DNA of 64,000 nt from the NCBI RefSeq assembly GCF_014642635.1, contig NZ_BMIQ01000009.1, forward strand, positions 1 through 64,000. The letters run 5' to 3'. The notes under the pieces were generated by a model. It saw nothing but the letters and a program-made list of their open reading frames with translations, was not told where the DNA came from and made no database searches. Positions 8,354-17,191 of the stretch are shown in pieces; within the stretch, counting starts at the first letter, position 1; the number at the start of each line of letters is the position of its first letter. The DNA comes from Aureimonas endophytica. Lineage in GTDB: Bacteria; Pseudomonadota; Alphaproteobacteria; Rhizobiales; Rhizobiaceae. The position numbers and the translations under genes were made by a program.

Positions 8354-8423
8354 GCCTTGGCTTCAGGCTTATCAGGTATTATGATACCTCATCAGCTCAT
8401 ATCGCTTCGACTTGCGGGGAAAC

Positions 8424-9002
8424 ATGAAGAGGAAGGTGTCGCGTCGGCTTGATGCTTGGAGGCAGTCCGCCGAATGGAGAGCGATCTCGCGTGCGCATTG
8501 CCAAGATCTCAATCGACAGCGTGCCCTCCTCCCAAAGTGCGGAGCTGCCCGCAAGCGAGACGGCGAGCCGTGCATGCAGACTGCTATGCCCAACGGCCGT
8601 TGCTATCTCCATGGAGGTCGGACGCCGAAGGCCGATGATTGGCATCGGCCGGTTTGGCCGAAGGGCCACCCGCGCGCGGTCGAGAAGATGAATGCCAAGC
8701 TCCGCGATATCGAACGAGCGCGGAAGAAGCGGGAAGCGCGCCTCGCCGACCTGTCGCCAGAAGAGCGCCAGGCTCATCGAGAATGGCAGATGGCTCACAA
8801 GCCGGGCAAAGCCGTCGACCGCAAACGGGCTCGGGGCATGCGTAAAGCGAATGCGGCGGCCAGGGCTACCCTCGGTGTCGACCAGTCGTATCCGCCGTCA
8901 CCCGAGCTTGTCCGGGTCACGCGCGCCATTGAGGCCCTGGAGAAACTGCGAGCGGCCCGATCGGCCGCAATCGAAGAGTTTGCCCTCGGAGCGTTTGATT
9001 GA
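8424..9002 (+). CDS. HGG-motif phage-type protein
   Basis: A 192-residue basic protein. The N-terminal part has C-G-A ... C-M-Q and NGRCYLHGGRTP, a cysteine/histidine cluster known in small phage proteins (HGGxSTGP-like) encoded beside terminase genes. A long charged helical region follows (ERARKKREARLADLSPEERQ). The start is ATG 8424, preceded by GGGGA; an upstream TTG at 8412 is possible. The next gene begins 2 bp after its stop. Function unknown; location suggests packaging. Confidence 0.6.
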   Translation: MKRKVSRRLDAWRQSAEWRAISRAHCQDLNRQRALLPKCGAARKRDGEPCMQTAMPNGRCYLHGGRTPKADDWHRPVWPKGHPRAVEKMNAKLRDIERARKKREARLADLSPEERQAHREWQMAHKPGKAVDRKRARGMRKANAAARATLGVDQSYPPSPELVRVTRAIEALEKLRAARSAAIEEFALGAFD

Positions 9003-9003
9003 A

Positions 9004-9336
9004 ATGGCGAAGCGAGCGAAACCGGCCGAAGTGAAGTCGGAGATTCTCGATCTCATCGAGACGGAGGGCATCAAGGCTGCTACCCGAGCGGCAATCGCCA
9101 TCTGCAACGACGATAAGGCTGCCGCGCCCGCCCGCGCCACGATGGCGGGCTTCCTGTTCCGAGCTGCGAGCCTGGGAGGTTTCGGCAAGAATGCCGATCG
9201 TGAGAGCGACATCCCGCTGCACGAAATGTCTCCTGAGCAACTCGACATGCGAGTGCAGAAAGCCTTTGAACGGATCGACAAATACGTCCGCGGTGAACCG
9301 CTCGATCTCGACGATGGTGGAAGCCCGTTCGATTAA
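9004..9336 (+). CDS. Putative terminase small-subunit-like protein
   Basis: A 110-residue protein starting MAKRAKPAEVKSEILDLIE. It is predicted largely helical with a TRAAIAICND...ATMAGFLFRAA core and an acidic tail. It lies where a small terminase gene is expected and follows an HGG-motif protein, but I cannot recognise the family with certainty. Its TAA overlaps the TAA of the convergent recombinase gene, so the expected large-subunit gene does not follow. The phage morphogenesis block seems to be lost from exactly here. Confidence 0.5.
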   Translation: MAKRAKPAEVKSEILDLIETEGIKAATRAAIAICNDDKAAAPARATMAGFLFRAASLGGFGKNADRESDIPLHEMSPEQLDMRVQKAFERIDKYVRGEPLDLDDGGSPFD

Positions 9337-9935
9337 GCTGCAGTCGCATCGCTTCCTGAGGGCGCTGCGCTTGTCTTGCCCGTGAGGATGCGATGGACGC
9401 TGCCCTTGCCGATCCCGACTTCGGCCGCGATCTGGCTCATGGACATCCCCTTGGCTGCCAGCGCCTTCACCTGATCCGCCTTCGCCATCGCGGTCGGCTT
9501 GCGGCCCTTATAGGCTCCTTCCGCCTTCGCCTTGGCGATCCCCTCACGCTGGCGCTCCAGCATCATCTCGCGCTCGAACTGGGCGAAGCCGGCGAAGATG
9601 GTGAGGATCAGACGCCCCGTCGCGCTGCGGGTGTCTACGGTGTCGCCGCCAAGGCTGAGGATCCGGAGGCCCACGTTCTTCTCGTCCAGTTCCTTAACGA
9701 TGTCCCAGAGGCCGGACGCGGAGCGGGCGAGACGGTCCACCTTCGTGCAGACGAGCGTGTCGCCTTTCCGAGCGAACTTGATGGCGGCCCGCAGTTCGGC
9801 GCGCTCGGACATCGAGGAAACTCGCTCGGCGTAGACCTCTTCGCATCCGGCGGCACGAAGGTCACGTTCTTGGGCTTCGAGACCGGCTTCCTGTTCGAGG
9901 GTGGAGGTGCGGGCGTATCCGATCAGCATAGCCAT
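9333..9935 (-). CDS. Serine recombinase (resolvase/invertase family)
   Basis: A 200-residue small serine recombinase. GYARTSTLEQE places the nucleophile at S11. The catalytic domain continues through KVDRLARSASGLWDIV and FAGFAQFEREMMLERQREGI, with the usual long E helix. A C-terminal helix-turn-helix (about 150-190: ALAAKGMSMSQIAAEVGIGKGSVHRIL) completes the Hin/Tn3-resolvase pattern. Length matches the family. It is the only minus-strand gene in an otherwise plus-strand phage region and is convergent with the terminase-like gene, which suggests a separate insertion. Confidence 0.92.
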   Translation of the reverse strand: MAMLIGYARTSTLEQEAGLEAQERDLRAAGCEEVYAERVSSMSERAELRAAIKFARKGDTLVCTKVDRLARSASGLWDIVKELDEKNVGLRILSLGGDTVDTRSATGRLILTIFAGFAQFEREMMLERQREGIAKAKAEGAYKGRKPTAMAKADQVKALAAKGMSMSQIAAEVGIGKGSVHRILTGKTSAAPSGSDATAA

Positions 9936-9952
9936 GGCCTGAGGGTCCAGAT

Positions 9953-10069
9953 CGTTCCAATGGGGTCTAGGCTATGATGGCAGTGCCGTTCCAAATGTCA
10001 ATACACACCCCTGTGGGACGGATTTGAGCTCCAACTGGAACGGTCCACACGAGCTTGCCCTGTGGAACG
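9953..10069. repeat. CGTTCCA / TGGAACG repeats upstream of the recombinase
   Basis: CGTTCCA occurs at 9953-9959 and 9987-9993, and its complement TGGAACG at 10036-10042 and 10063-10069. The inner pair extends to an 8-bp inverted repeat (CCGTTCCA / TGGAACGG). Two inverted pairs directly upstream of a serine recombinase resemble a res-type site or operator. Confidence 0.4.
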
Positions 10070-10151
10070 GCGCCAACAGCATGGCAGGTCTTTCCTCGCC
10101 TGCCTCGTGCTCCATAGTCAGCCATGGAAGCAGTAAGCCGGAGAGCGGAAG

Positions 10152-10592
10152 ATGGACGATCGCGACCTCGTGCTGACTGGCGGGTGCCTTTGCGGCGCCG
10201 TTCGCTACCGGGCGCACGGGGCTCCGCTGTTCGCCGGCCATTGCTACTGCGCGGATTGTCGGAAAGCGTCCGGATCCGCATTCGTGCCGTTCATGGGGTT
10301 TCTTGCCACGGCCGTGGAGTTTTTCGGCGAGACCCAGCAATTTCGCTCGCCGTCGTTCCGTGGCGGGGATGCAGTTCGGAATACGTGCCCGACTTGCGGG
10401 AGCCTCGTCTACGGCGGCGAGGTGGGCAAAGACGATAGCCACACGATCTACGCCGGGACGCTGGACGATCCCACGCTCTTCCAACCGAGTGTCGCGATCT
10501 TCGCGAAGGACTGCCCCTCCTGGTCTCCGATCCCGGCGACCCTGACTGCATTCCCAACGATGCCAGATCAAGAGACTCCGAGTGAGGGCTGA
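10152..10592 (+). CDS. GFA-family zinc protein
   Basis: A 146-residue protein of the glutathione-dependent formaldehyde-activating (GFA) family. Zinc ligands are visible as GGCLCGAVRYR near the N-terminus, HCYCADCRKASG around residue 35 and CPTCGSLVYGG around residue 82. These match the CxC, CxxC and CxxC pattern of the fold. The family is broad and often annotated without proven activity. The gene is divergent from the serine recombinase and may have arrived with it. It has no evident role in the phage module. Confidence 0.88.
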   Translation: MDDRDLVLTGGCLCGAVRYRAHGAPLFAGHCYCADCRKASGSAFVPFMGFLATAVEFFGETQQFRSPSFRGGDAVRNTCPTCGSLVYGGEVGKDDSHTIYAGTLDDPTLFQPSVAIFAKDCPSWSPIPATLTAFPTMPDQETPSEG

Positions 10593-10800
10593 CCCCTGCC
10601 GGACCCCGGCACCCGCCCCCTGGGGCAGTCCCATCACGGTTTTCAATCGGCCGCCCGGCGCCCGTAGAAACTTGCGGCCAGCCCGAACTTTTTCGGTATC
10701 CGGTTGATCGGAGTCGCGTCTTTTCTCGCTCGATTCAGCCCGTATTCCGACGCGGCCCACTGCGCCATCCTTCACGCAAGGACGCGCGAAAGGTCGAGAC

Positions 10801-11235
10801 ATGGCGCAAATCGCAGCGCATGGCGGCGGGTTGCCACACCAAGTTCATGAAGCGGCATTCGCCGTTCATTGGATCGTCGGCAACGCCGAGGCAATTCGGT
10901 ACCAGCCGCAGCCGGAACATGCGGCCGCCTTCGTCTACGAGGCGATCCTTCGCTTTGCCCATCGAAAAGCGCCGCCGATCGACTTCCCGCAGTTCCAGCG
11001 CATCGTGAACGCGCTCTTCTACGCCGAGCCCGCGATCATCGGTCGACTCGCTTTGGATTCGAAAGCCGTCGAGCACGGCACGATGGCGGCCGACGAACTC
11101 ATTCGTCATCGCTTCTTGGTCCGCGACTGGTTCGATCTCCGCCTACGCCAGAAGCGGGCTATCCTTGAGCCGCTTGAGGCACTTCTTGCCGACACCAAGA
11201 GCGCCGCGAAGCGCCAAGGGCTGAAGGGAGTCTGA
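10801..11235 (+). CDS. Hypothetical phage-region protein
   Basis: A 144-residue protein of unknown family, predicted mainly helical (HAAAFVYEAILRFAH, FQRIVNALFYAEPAIIGRLAL). It stands 4 bp before the next gene and runs with the virion-type genes downstream, so it likely belongs to that operon. Codon bias is like its neighbours. No function assigned. Confidence 0.6.
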   Translation: MAQIAAHGGGLPHQVHEAAFAVHWIVGNAEAIRYQPQPEHAAAFVYEAILRFAHRKAPPIDFPQFQRIVNALFYAEPAIIGRLALDSKAVEHGTMAADELIRHRFLVRDWFDLRLRQKRAILEPLEALLADTKSAAKRQGLKGV

Positions 11236-11238
11236 GGC

Positions 11239-11787
11239 GTGATCTGGACTTGCGAATCCTCCAAGACGGACATCCTTCCCGAGCCTATAGAGGGTTCGAC
11301 GGCTCCGGCTATCGTGCGTGAGCCCATCAAGCCGAATGTGGCCGAGCAAGCGGCGATCGCCTTCGAGACGGCGGCACGCGAGCGCGACCCGCTTCTTCAC
11401 ATTGTATGCGGCCTCCGAGCGATCGCCGAAGCCGCCCTTGTCGGCACGCTCGCCTTCTCGCCAGTCTTCGAACTTCGGCGCCTGGAGGCTGCGATCGTCT
11501 CCGCCTCCGACGGCACGATGGGCGCAGCCCGCTACGTCCCCGCCCATGCGGTCGCACTCGGCTTCACGGCCGCGCTTTGCATAATCGACGATTCGGTCCG
11601 GCGGCCGGAATTCCGCGCGCCTGCCGAGCTCGCCGCGGCTCGTATCGATCACGTCCTCCTTCTCGCTGACGAGCTCGATGCGCAGTTCCGGCGACAGTGC
11701 ATCGAGCGCGGCGGCGATCTGCTCCGTCGGCACGTCACCATTCAGCGCGCCATGGCGGCGGATGTCGCCTCGCTGACGCGGCAATGA
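11239..11787 (+). CDS. Hypothetical phage-region protein
   Basis: A 182-residue protein starting with GTG at 11239. It holds helical segments (AEQAAIAFETAARERDPLLHIVCGLRAIAEAA) and a C-terminal AAARIDHVLLLADELDAQFRRQ. I recognise no family. It is tightly packed between the preceding gene and a large virion-type gene 12 bp downstream. Confidence 0.55.
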   Translation: MIWTCESSKTDILPEPIEGSTAPAIVREPIKPNVAEQAAIAFETAARERDPLLHIVCGLRAIAEAALVGTLAFSPVFELRRLEAAIVSASDGTMGAARYVPAHAVALGFTAALCIIDDSVRRPEFRAPAELAAARIDHVLLLADELDAQFRRQCIERGGDLLRRHVTIQRAMAADVASLTRQ

Positions 11788-11799
11788 CAAGGGTTCATC

Positions 11800-13200
11800 A
11801 TGGCATTTTATAGCAACGCAGCGCTCGGCCGGGGCTTCGAGAACATCGCGGCCATGTTCGCGCCGCCGTCCGGGCAGGACGCCGCCGCGTGGGCGGCGGC
11901 GAACGCGAAGAACGCGGAGGCCAAGCGCGCGGCCGCGCTCTACGATTACGCCCAGAGCGCGGACTACGATCAGGTGAAGGCCGACCGGATGGGCGTCCTG
12001 GCGGGGCTCTACTCGCCGAACCAAAGCTATTATGCGGTCGACCAGAACAACGCGACGACGCAGCGAGGACAGAACCTTGACAGCGCCGATCGGCGGTATG
12101 GTGTCGATGTCGGCGCGCGCACGTCACTCGCCAACAACCAAGCGGACAACGAACGCGCGTTGCAGGATCGCGCCATTCAGGAACGGGGCGCTTTGGCCCG
12201 CCTCTACGCCTCACCGATCAAGCTCGGGCAGGGCGAGACGGCGATCCTTCCCAACCAGACGGCAGCGGCGACGGGCCTCAACGGTCGTCTCGAAGGCCAC
12301 GACAAGCCCTTGTCCGAGACGGAATGGCGGGCCGCGCAGAACGAGCGGCTCCGCCAGTCCGGCCAGCTGACCGACCGCGACCTTCTCGACGTGATCATGG
12401 GCGAGAAGACGCCCGTCGAGGCCATCGGACCGGATGGCCGCACGCCCACGTTCATGAGCCCCGGCGCCGCGGTCCGCACCGGCGCGCAACCGGCGCCGTC
12501 GAAGCCGCTGGTGAACGTGCAGAACGGCGGAGAAGGCGCGTTCGAGAAGACGCTCGGCGAGAAGCAGGCCGGCCTCTTCATCGACCTCGCCGCGGACGGC
12601 GTCGCCGCGCGCAACGACAGAGCTCTCCTCGACCGCTTCGACGACCAGGCGAAGGACCTGCCGGGCGGGATGCTCGGCGGCCTCCAGTCGCTCGCCTCGC
12701 AGTACGGTATCAAACTTGGCGACAACGCCAGCAACGTCGAGGCGGCGAACGCGATCATCGCGCGTCTCGTGCCGGCCGCGCGTCAGGGCATGCCTGGCGC
12801 GGCCTCCGACCGCGACGTCGCGCTCTTCAAGTCGAGCCTGCCGAGCCTCTCGCAGACGCCGCAGGGCCGGCAGATCATCAGCGACACGCTGCGGGGCCTC
12901 GCAGCCACCCGGGTCGATCAGGCGCGTATCGCGACGGCCGTCGTCAACGGCGACATGTCCCGCGCGGACGGCATGCGGGCGATCCAGGCGCTGCCGGATC
13001 CGTTCGCCGCGGTACGCAACGTCAGTGGTGCCGACACCAGCCCACGAGGCGGTTCGGCGCCGGCCGCTGCCACTGCAACCCCGGCAACCTCGACTGCCCA
13101 AGCTGCCCCGGTCCGCGTCTCCACGCCGGAGGAGGCGCGGCGTCTGCCGCCGGGCACGCGCATCATTCTGCCGGACGGTTCGGAGGGGAGGGTTCCGTGA
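11800..13200 (+). CDS. Putative phage internal virion / DNA-ejection protein
   Basis: A 466-residue alanine- and glutamine-rich protein. Residues 1-150 are predicted helical (AAANAKNAEAKRAAALYDYAQ; NNQADNERALQDRAIQERGALARLY). The centre is loop-rich, and the end has a STPEEARRLPPGTRIILPDG signature found at the C-terminus of some phage structural proteins. The composition and the larger partner directly downstream resemble podovirus-type ejection proteins, but this is by analogy only. Its TGA overlaps the next ATG (TGATG at 13198). Confidence 0.55.
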   Translation: MAFYSNAALGRGFENIAAMFAPPSGQDAAAWAAANAKNAEAKRAAALYDYAQSADYDQVKADRMGVLAGLYSPNQSYYAVDQNNATTQRGQNLDSADRRYGVDVGARTSLANNQADNERALQDRAIQERGALARLYASPIKLGQGETAILPNQTAAATGLNGRLEGHDKPLSETEWRAAQNERLRQSGQLTDRDLLDVIMGEKTPVEAIGPDGRTPTFMSPGAAVRTGAQPAPSKPLVNVQNGGEGAFEKTLGEKQAGLFIDLAADGVAARNDRALLDRFDDQAKDLPGGMLGGLQSLASQYGIKLGDNASNVEAANAIIARLVPAARQGMPGAASDRDVALFKSSLPSLSQTPQGRQIISDTLRGLAATRVDQARIATAVVNGDMSRADGMRAIQALPDPFAAVRNVSGADTSPRGGSAPAAATATPATSTAQAAPVRVSTPEEARRLPPGTRIILPDGSEGRVP

Positions 13201-15290
13201 TGGCCGACGCCTGGGCCGACTTCCGTCTTCCGCTCGCACCCGCCGCCGCGCCGCCGTCCGACCCGTGGGCGGAGTTCCGCGCACCGGCGGCGTCCCCCGC
13301 CGCCGCGGCCGAGCAGGCATCGCCGTCCATGCCGCCCACGACCGGTCGGCCGGCGGAGCCGCAGCAACCCCTCGGCGACGCCTGGGGCGCAAAGGGGGAG
13401 TTCCTGAACGGCGCGACCTTCGGGCTCGTCGACGAGCTCGGCGCCGCGCTCTTCACGCCGATCGAGATGGGGATACAGGCATATCAAGGCGAGCCGCTCT
13501 CGATCTCGGCCGGCTACGACACGGCGCTCGGCCGGCAGCGTGAGGCGCAGGACGCGTATCGCAAGGACCACCCCGTCGAGGCGACGGCGGCCGGCCTCGC
13601 CGGCGGCCTGTTCACCGGCGCTGGCGCGGCCCCGAAGATCCTGTCGTCCGGCGCCAGTCTCGGGACCAACATCGTTCGCGGCACCATCGCCGGAGGCGCC
13701 GGCGGTGCGGCGGCAGGCTTCGGCGAAGGCCGTGGCATGCAGGACCGCGTCGAGGACGCTATTCTCGGCGGCGGCATCGGTGCCGGCCTCGGGGCGGTGG
13801 CGCCGCTCGCCGGCGCTGCCGTCGGTGCGGGCATCCGCCGGATCGGCGCCGGCCGCGCGGCGCGCGAGACTCTGGAGCCCGTCGGCATCGGCCGGCGCAC
13901 CGCCGACCAGATCGGCCGCGAGCTCGATCGCGACGCACTTTCCCCCGAGGCCGCGCGGACCCGCCTCGACGCCATGGGGCCGGATGCCATGCTTCTCGAC
14001 GCCGGCGACAACCTCGCCGGCGGCGCCGAGGCCGTCGCCAACGCGCCGGGCGCCGGCAACCGCACGATCCGCGAGCGCCTGGCGGCCCGCAACGCCGGCG
14101 CCTCGCAGCGCATCACCGAGGCCGCAGACGCCGCGATCGGCCCGGCCCGCGACATGACCGAGACGGCCGACGACCTCATCGCGCGCCGCGGGCGGGAAAG
14201 CGGCCCGCTCTACGCGCAGGCGTTGGAAAAGCCGATCGGCTGGAACGACCGGATGCAGGCGTTCATGGATGATCCCATCACCAAGGGCGGCCTTCGCAAG
14301 GGGCTCGAAATCCAGCGTCTCGAAGCGCTGGCGCGGAACGAACGCTTCGACCCGGTCGACTACAACATCACCGACTTCAACGTGGCCGGCGATCCGATCA
14401 TCACCGGAACGCCGAACATGCGGACCTTGAACGTCATCAAGAAGGGCCTCGACAATATCGTAGAAGGCTATCGCGATCCGACGACCGGCCGGCTGCAACT
14501 CGACGAGTACGGCCGCGCCGTGAACGAGGTGCAGCGCGCTTTCATCAAAGAGATCGACGGCCTCAACCCGGCTTATGCCGCCGCCCGTGCCGCCTGGGCC
14601 GGTCCGACGCGGGTGCGCGACGCCCTGGCGCTCGGCCAGGACGTCTTCGATCGCTCCGTCCGTCCGGACCAGCTTCGCCAGCGCTTGGCCGCGATGGGCG
14701 ACGACGAGCGGCAGGCCTTCCAGATGGGCGCGCGAGATCAGCTCTCCGAGATCATGGGCACGGCCCGGCGCGACGCGGGCGCGGCGCGGGCGGCCTTCGA
14801 GACGGGCTGGAACCGCGAGAAGCTCGGCCTTCTTCTCGGTGACGACGAGGCGGCCGGCCGCTTCCTGGATACGCTCGGCACCGAGACGCGGTTTGCCAAC
14901 CGGTCGAACGCCATCACCGGCAACAGCGCCACGGCCCGCCGCCAGGAGCGCGTGGGCGAATACAACGGCCAGCGCGGCGCGGCGCGCGGCGCGCTGGATC
15001 CGGCCTCCGGCCTCTGGGGCGACACGAAGCGCACGATCGCCCGCGGCGTCGACGCCATTCTGGACGGCCGGGCGGCGCGCTCGGCGGAACAGATGCGGGG
15101 CGAGTTCGGCGATGCCGTCTCGCGCCAGAGCGCTCAGCGCGACGAGCTGATCGATGCGATCATGGGCTACGGTCGCGGTCGCGAGGCAGCCGCGCAACGG
15201 GCCATACCAAAGGAAGAGCTGATGCGGGCGATCATGAGCGGCGGGGCCTTGGCCGTCTCCGGCAGCACCCGGCGCGGGCCTAATGGTTAG
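13200..15290 (+). CDS. Large putative phage internal virion protein
   Basis: A 696-residue protein starting at the TGATG overlap with the previous gene. It begins with two short repeats (WADFRLP / WAEFRAP), then a proline-rich linker. A glycine/alanine-rich amphipathic region (about 135-230: GGLFTGAGAAPK ... GGGIGAGLGAVAPLAGAAVGAGI) could insert in membranes. A long helical C-terminal part follows. This layout suits proteins ejected with phage DNA. It is the last phage-like gene; no tail, capsid, portal or lysis genes follow. Confidence 0.55.
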   Translation: MADAWADFRLPLAPAAAPPSDPWAEFRAPAASPAAAAEQASPSMPPTTGRPAEPQQPLGDAWGAKGEFLNGATFGLVDELGAALFTPIEMGIQAYQGEPLSISAGYDTALGRQREAQDAYRKDHPVEATAAGLAGGLFTGAGAAPKILSSGASLGTNIVRGTIAGGAGGAAAGFGEGRGMQDRVEDAILGGGIGAGLGAVAPLAGAAVGAGIRRIGAGRAARETLEPVGIGRRTADQIGRELDRDALSPEAARTRLDAMGPDAMLLDAGDNLAGGAEAVANAPGAGNRTIRERLAARNAGASQRITEAADAAIGPARDMTETADDLIARRGRESGPLYAQALEKPIGWNDRMQAFMDDPITKGGLRKGLEIQRLEALARNERFDPVDYNITDFNVAGDPIITGTPNMRTLNVIKKGLDNIVEGYRDPTTGRLQLDEYGRAVNEVQRAFIKEIDGLNPAYAAARAAWAGPTRVRDALALGQDVFDRSVRPDQLRQRLAAMGDDERQAFQMGARDQLSEIMGTARRDAGAARAAFETGWNREKLGLLLGDDEAAGRFLDTLGTETRFANRSNAITGNSATARRQERVGEYNGQRGAARGALDPASGLWGDTKRTIARGVDAILDGRAARSAEQMRGEFGDAVSRQSAQRDELIDAIMGYGRGREAAAQRAIPKEELMRAIMSGGALAVSGSTRRGPNG

Positions 15291-15405
15291 ATTTAACTCG
15301 GTCTATATCTGTTCTGCATCGTCCGCCCGCGCTGGTACGGTCCGCCTGCGTCGATGATGTCGGTAGCTACTGCCGAAGCATCCGGTGCCAGCCGTCAGCG
15401 CCTCT

Positions 15406-16311
15406 CTAGTCAATTTTCCAGGAAGGCCGGTGCTGCCAATCGTTCGGAAGTCCCATTGATGCGGGATCAGCCAACGGGCAGGAATTGAGAAGCTCGATGA
15501 GATGCCAGCGCCATCCTGTTCCCGGAGCTATGATCTCGATCAGATGGCCTACAGCGACGAGAGTGTTGTAAAGTCGGCGCTTCTCTGCAGGGTTCATCGC
15601 TAGCTTTAGTGAAACGGGAGAGTTGGGGATCGTCATCGTGACGATGAATTGCTTGTTCCATAAGCGGCCATGATGAGCGCAGATGTTTCTGACATAGGTC
15701 AGGTGATGGACAATCGAGACTAAGACGCGCTCATCCAAACCGAAGTCTTTTGAGATTGCCTGCCGATCTGAGCGAAACTTCAGGTTCCCAAACCACTTTG
15801 AAAGCTGGCCGAGCGAGAGGATTTCGGCGGTCATCCAAACTGGTGGTTGAGGGGGATCATCGTACTTATGTCGATAGTGCACGATGAATGTGTCTCGTGA
15901 GCGTTCTACCTCTTCGAGGAGTCCGTTCATCGCCTTGGCGTAATGATCCGCGCGGTCATAAAGCGCTGGGTCCAAGTAGCCGTGCGGACCATATTTCATT
16001 GCGAGATGATACGCCCAAGCACCTCGGAAAGAGACTTCAATTCGTTCGATTGCATCCATGACATGCAATCGTAGTTGCCGATCGAAAACATACAACGAAA
16101 GAGCGTCATCGAACGACGTTCCAGGACGGAACTTATGGTCGCCGGGAGCTTCTGCTGTGTCCTCGAATGGAAGCCAGTATGCTCGCAACCGATAATAGCT
16201 TACATGGCGGAGGTAATGCTCCGCCTTCGCCTTATCCGGCACTTCCATACCGCGGCGTCGGAGCAGTGCAATTTGTTCCGCAATCGAAACGGACGGCTTA
16301 GCGAACCTCAC
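15406..16311 (-). CDS. Abi_2/AbiF-type HEPN abortive-infection protein
   Basis: A 301-residue protein of the Abi_2 family (AbiD/AbiF-like). The N-terminus KPSVSIAEQIALLRRRGMEV is the family hallmark, followed by LRHVSYYRLRAYWLPF and DRQLRLHVMDAIERIEVSFR. The HEPN ribonuclease motif is YVRNICAHHGRLW, with R208, N209 and H213 (R-N-x3-H). Members stop growth after phage infection, most likely by RNA cleavage. A strongly structured RNA sits in the leader, 31 bp upstream of the start. It lies just after the phage remnant, a common place for defence genes. Confidence 0.9.
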   Translation of the reverse strand: MRFAKPSVSIAEQIALLRRRGMEVPDKAKAEHYLRHVSYYRLRAYWLPFEDTAEAPGDHKFRPGTSFDDALSLYVFDRQLRLHVMDAIERIEVSFRGAWAYHLAMKYGPHGYLDPALYDRADHYAKAMNGLLEEVERSRDTFIVHYRHKYDDPPQPPVWMTAEILSLGQLSKWFGNLKFRSDRQAISKDFGLDERVLVSIVHHLTYVRNICAHHGRLWNKQFIVTMTIPNSPVSLKLAMNPAEKRRLYNTLVAVGHLIEIIAPGTGWRWHLIELLNSCPLADPASMGLPNDWQHRPSWKID

Positions 16312-16341
16312 TCAATCACCACGTTCGGATTCGCCAAACCC

Positions 16342-16405
16342 AAAAACGAGAAACCCGCCAGGGTGCGCAGTTCGAAGCCGAAACTTCGTCCGAGGCGTGG
16401 CGGGT
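16342..16405 (-). ncRNA. Structured RNA in the abi leader (candidate abiF-type RNA)
   Basis: Read on the minus strand, ACCCGCCA (16405-16398) pairs perfectly with UGGCGGGU (16360-16353). Inside, CGAAG-UUUCGG-CUUCG (16388-16373) forms a second hairpin. A U-rich stretch (16352-16342) follows the outer stem and could end or process the RNA. The abi start codon is at 16311. I recall that a conserved structured RNA has been described beside Abi_2/AbiF genes, where it may act as an RNA antitoxin. The 5' end is unknown and may extend beyond 16405. Confidence 0.6.
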
Positions 16406-16542
16406 CTTATTGATGAGAGATATGGCCGAAACCCCTTACGAAGACAATAACCCAGACTGGGCAAATTGATGCCCAGCGCGCGTCATACTGCAGCAACTGG
16501 ATGCGACCGAGATCGGTGAGGCGCGGGAAGCGTAGCCGCTGT

Positions 16543-16980
16543 CTACGCGCCGTCCTGCAGCATAGCGGTCGCCTTCGCATATTTTGCCAGCCGCGCCTCT
16601 TCCTTCTCACCGATCGTCCGTAGCCTCGTGCGATCGGAGTTGTCGGCAAGATCGGCCAGCTTCACGGTACGAGCGAGTGGGTTCGCGCCGGCGCGCCGAA
16701 TGGCATCAAAGTAGTCCTCGCCTTCACGATGGGTCAGTGCGTCGACGGCCTGCACCACAGCGTCCGGGAAGCCTTCCTCACGAAGCCGATCCAGCGTCCA
16801 GCCGGGTCCGTCTTCAACGACATCATGAAGCAGAGCGACGACCTTCTCGGCCGTCCCGTGAACAGACTCAGAAACTCGACGGGGATGCGAGATGTAGGGC
16901 GCCCCCGCCTTATCGACCTGACCAGCATGAGCCTTATCGGCAATGCGATCGGCGCGTTCCAGCATTCCCTCGTTCGACAT
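16543..16980 (-). CDS. Small HD-domain hydrolase (SpoT/MESH1-like)
   Basis: A 145-residue single-domain HD protein. Metal-site residues are visible in order: H18 (KAHAGQ), H32 (YISHPRRV), H52-D53 (LLHDVVEDGP) and a later D (LADLADNSDRT). The arrangement matches the hydrolase half of RelA/SpoT and small alarmone hydrolases, so (p)ppGpp or a similar nucleotide is a plausible substrate. The start at 16980 has a strong GGAGGA site; longer in-frame starts do not. It is near the Abi gene but separately transcribed. It could tune a stringent response during infection, which is inference. Confidence 0.75.
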   Translation of the reverse strand: MSNEGMLERADRIADKAHAGQVDKAGAPYISHPRRVSESVHGTAEKVVALLHDVVEDGPGWTLDRLREEGFPDAVVQAVDALTHREGEDYFDAIRRAGANPLARTVKLADLADNSDRTRLRTIGEKEEARLAKYAKATAMLQDGA

Positions 16981-17191
16981 AGCTTGCTCCTCCGAATTTG
17001 CTCTTCGTGGAAATGGCGTCAACATCGAACGACTCGATCGCTACTCCTACTGCTTCTGGCCAGCAAAGTTTGCCGCCATCCTCACTTTAGTCGGCGGTCG
17101 CTTACGTGATTGAGATACCGTCAAACATTGGCCGCTCGCCAGCACGTGAAGCGGTTGTAGGGTGTGGTTGGCGAACTGTAGCAGGCCTTCG

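Noticed and set aside
10593-10800. Remnant of large terminase between the GFA gene and the next phage gene
   Set aside because: Short frames on both strands show no terminase motif, so I could not support it.
12211-15197. Long minus-strand frames opposite the phage structural genes
   Set aside because: No motifs, biased Arg/Ala/Gly composition, and the plus-strand genes are coupled by TGATG overlaps, so the plus strand is coding.
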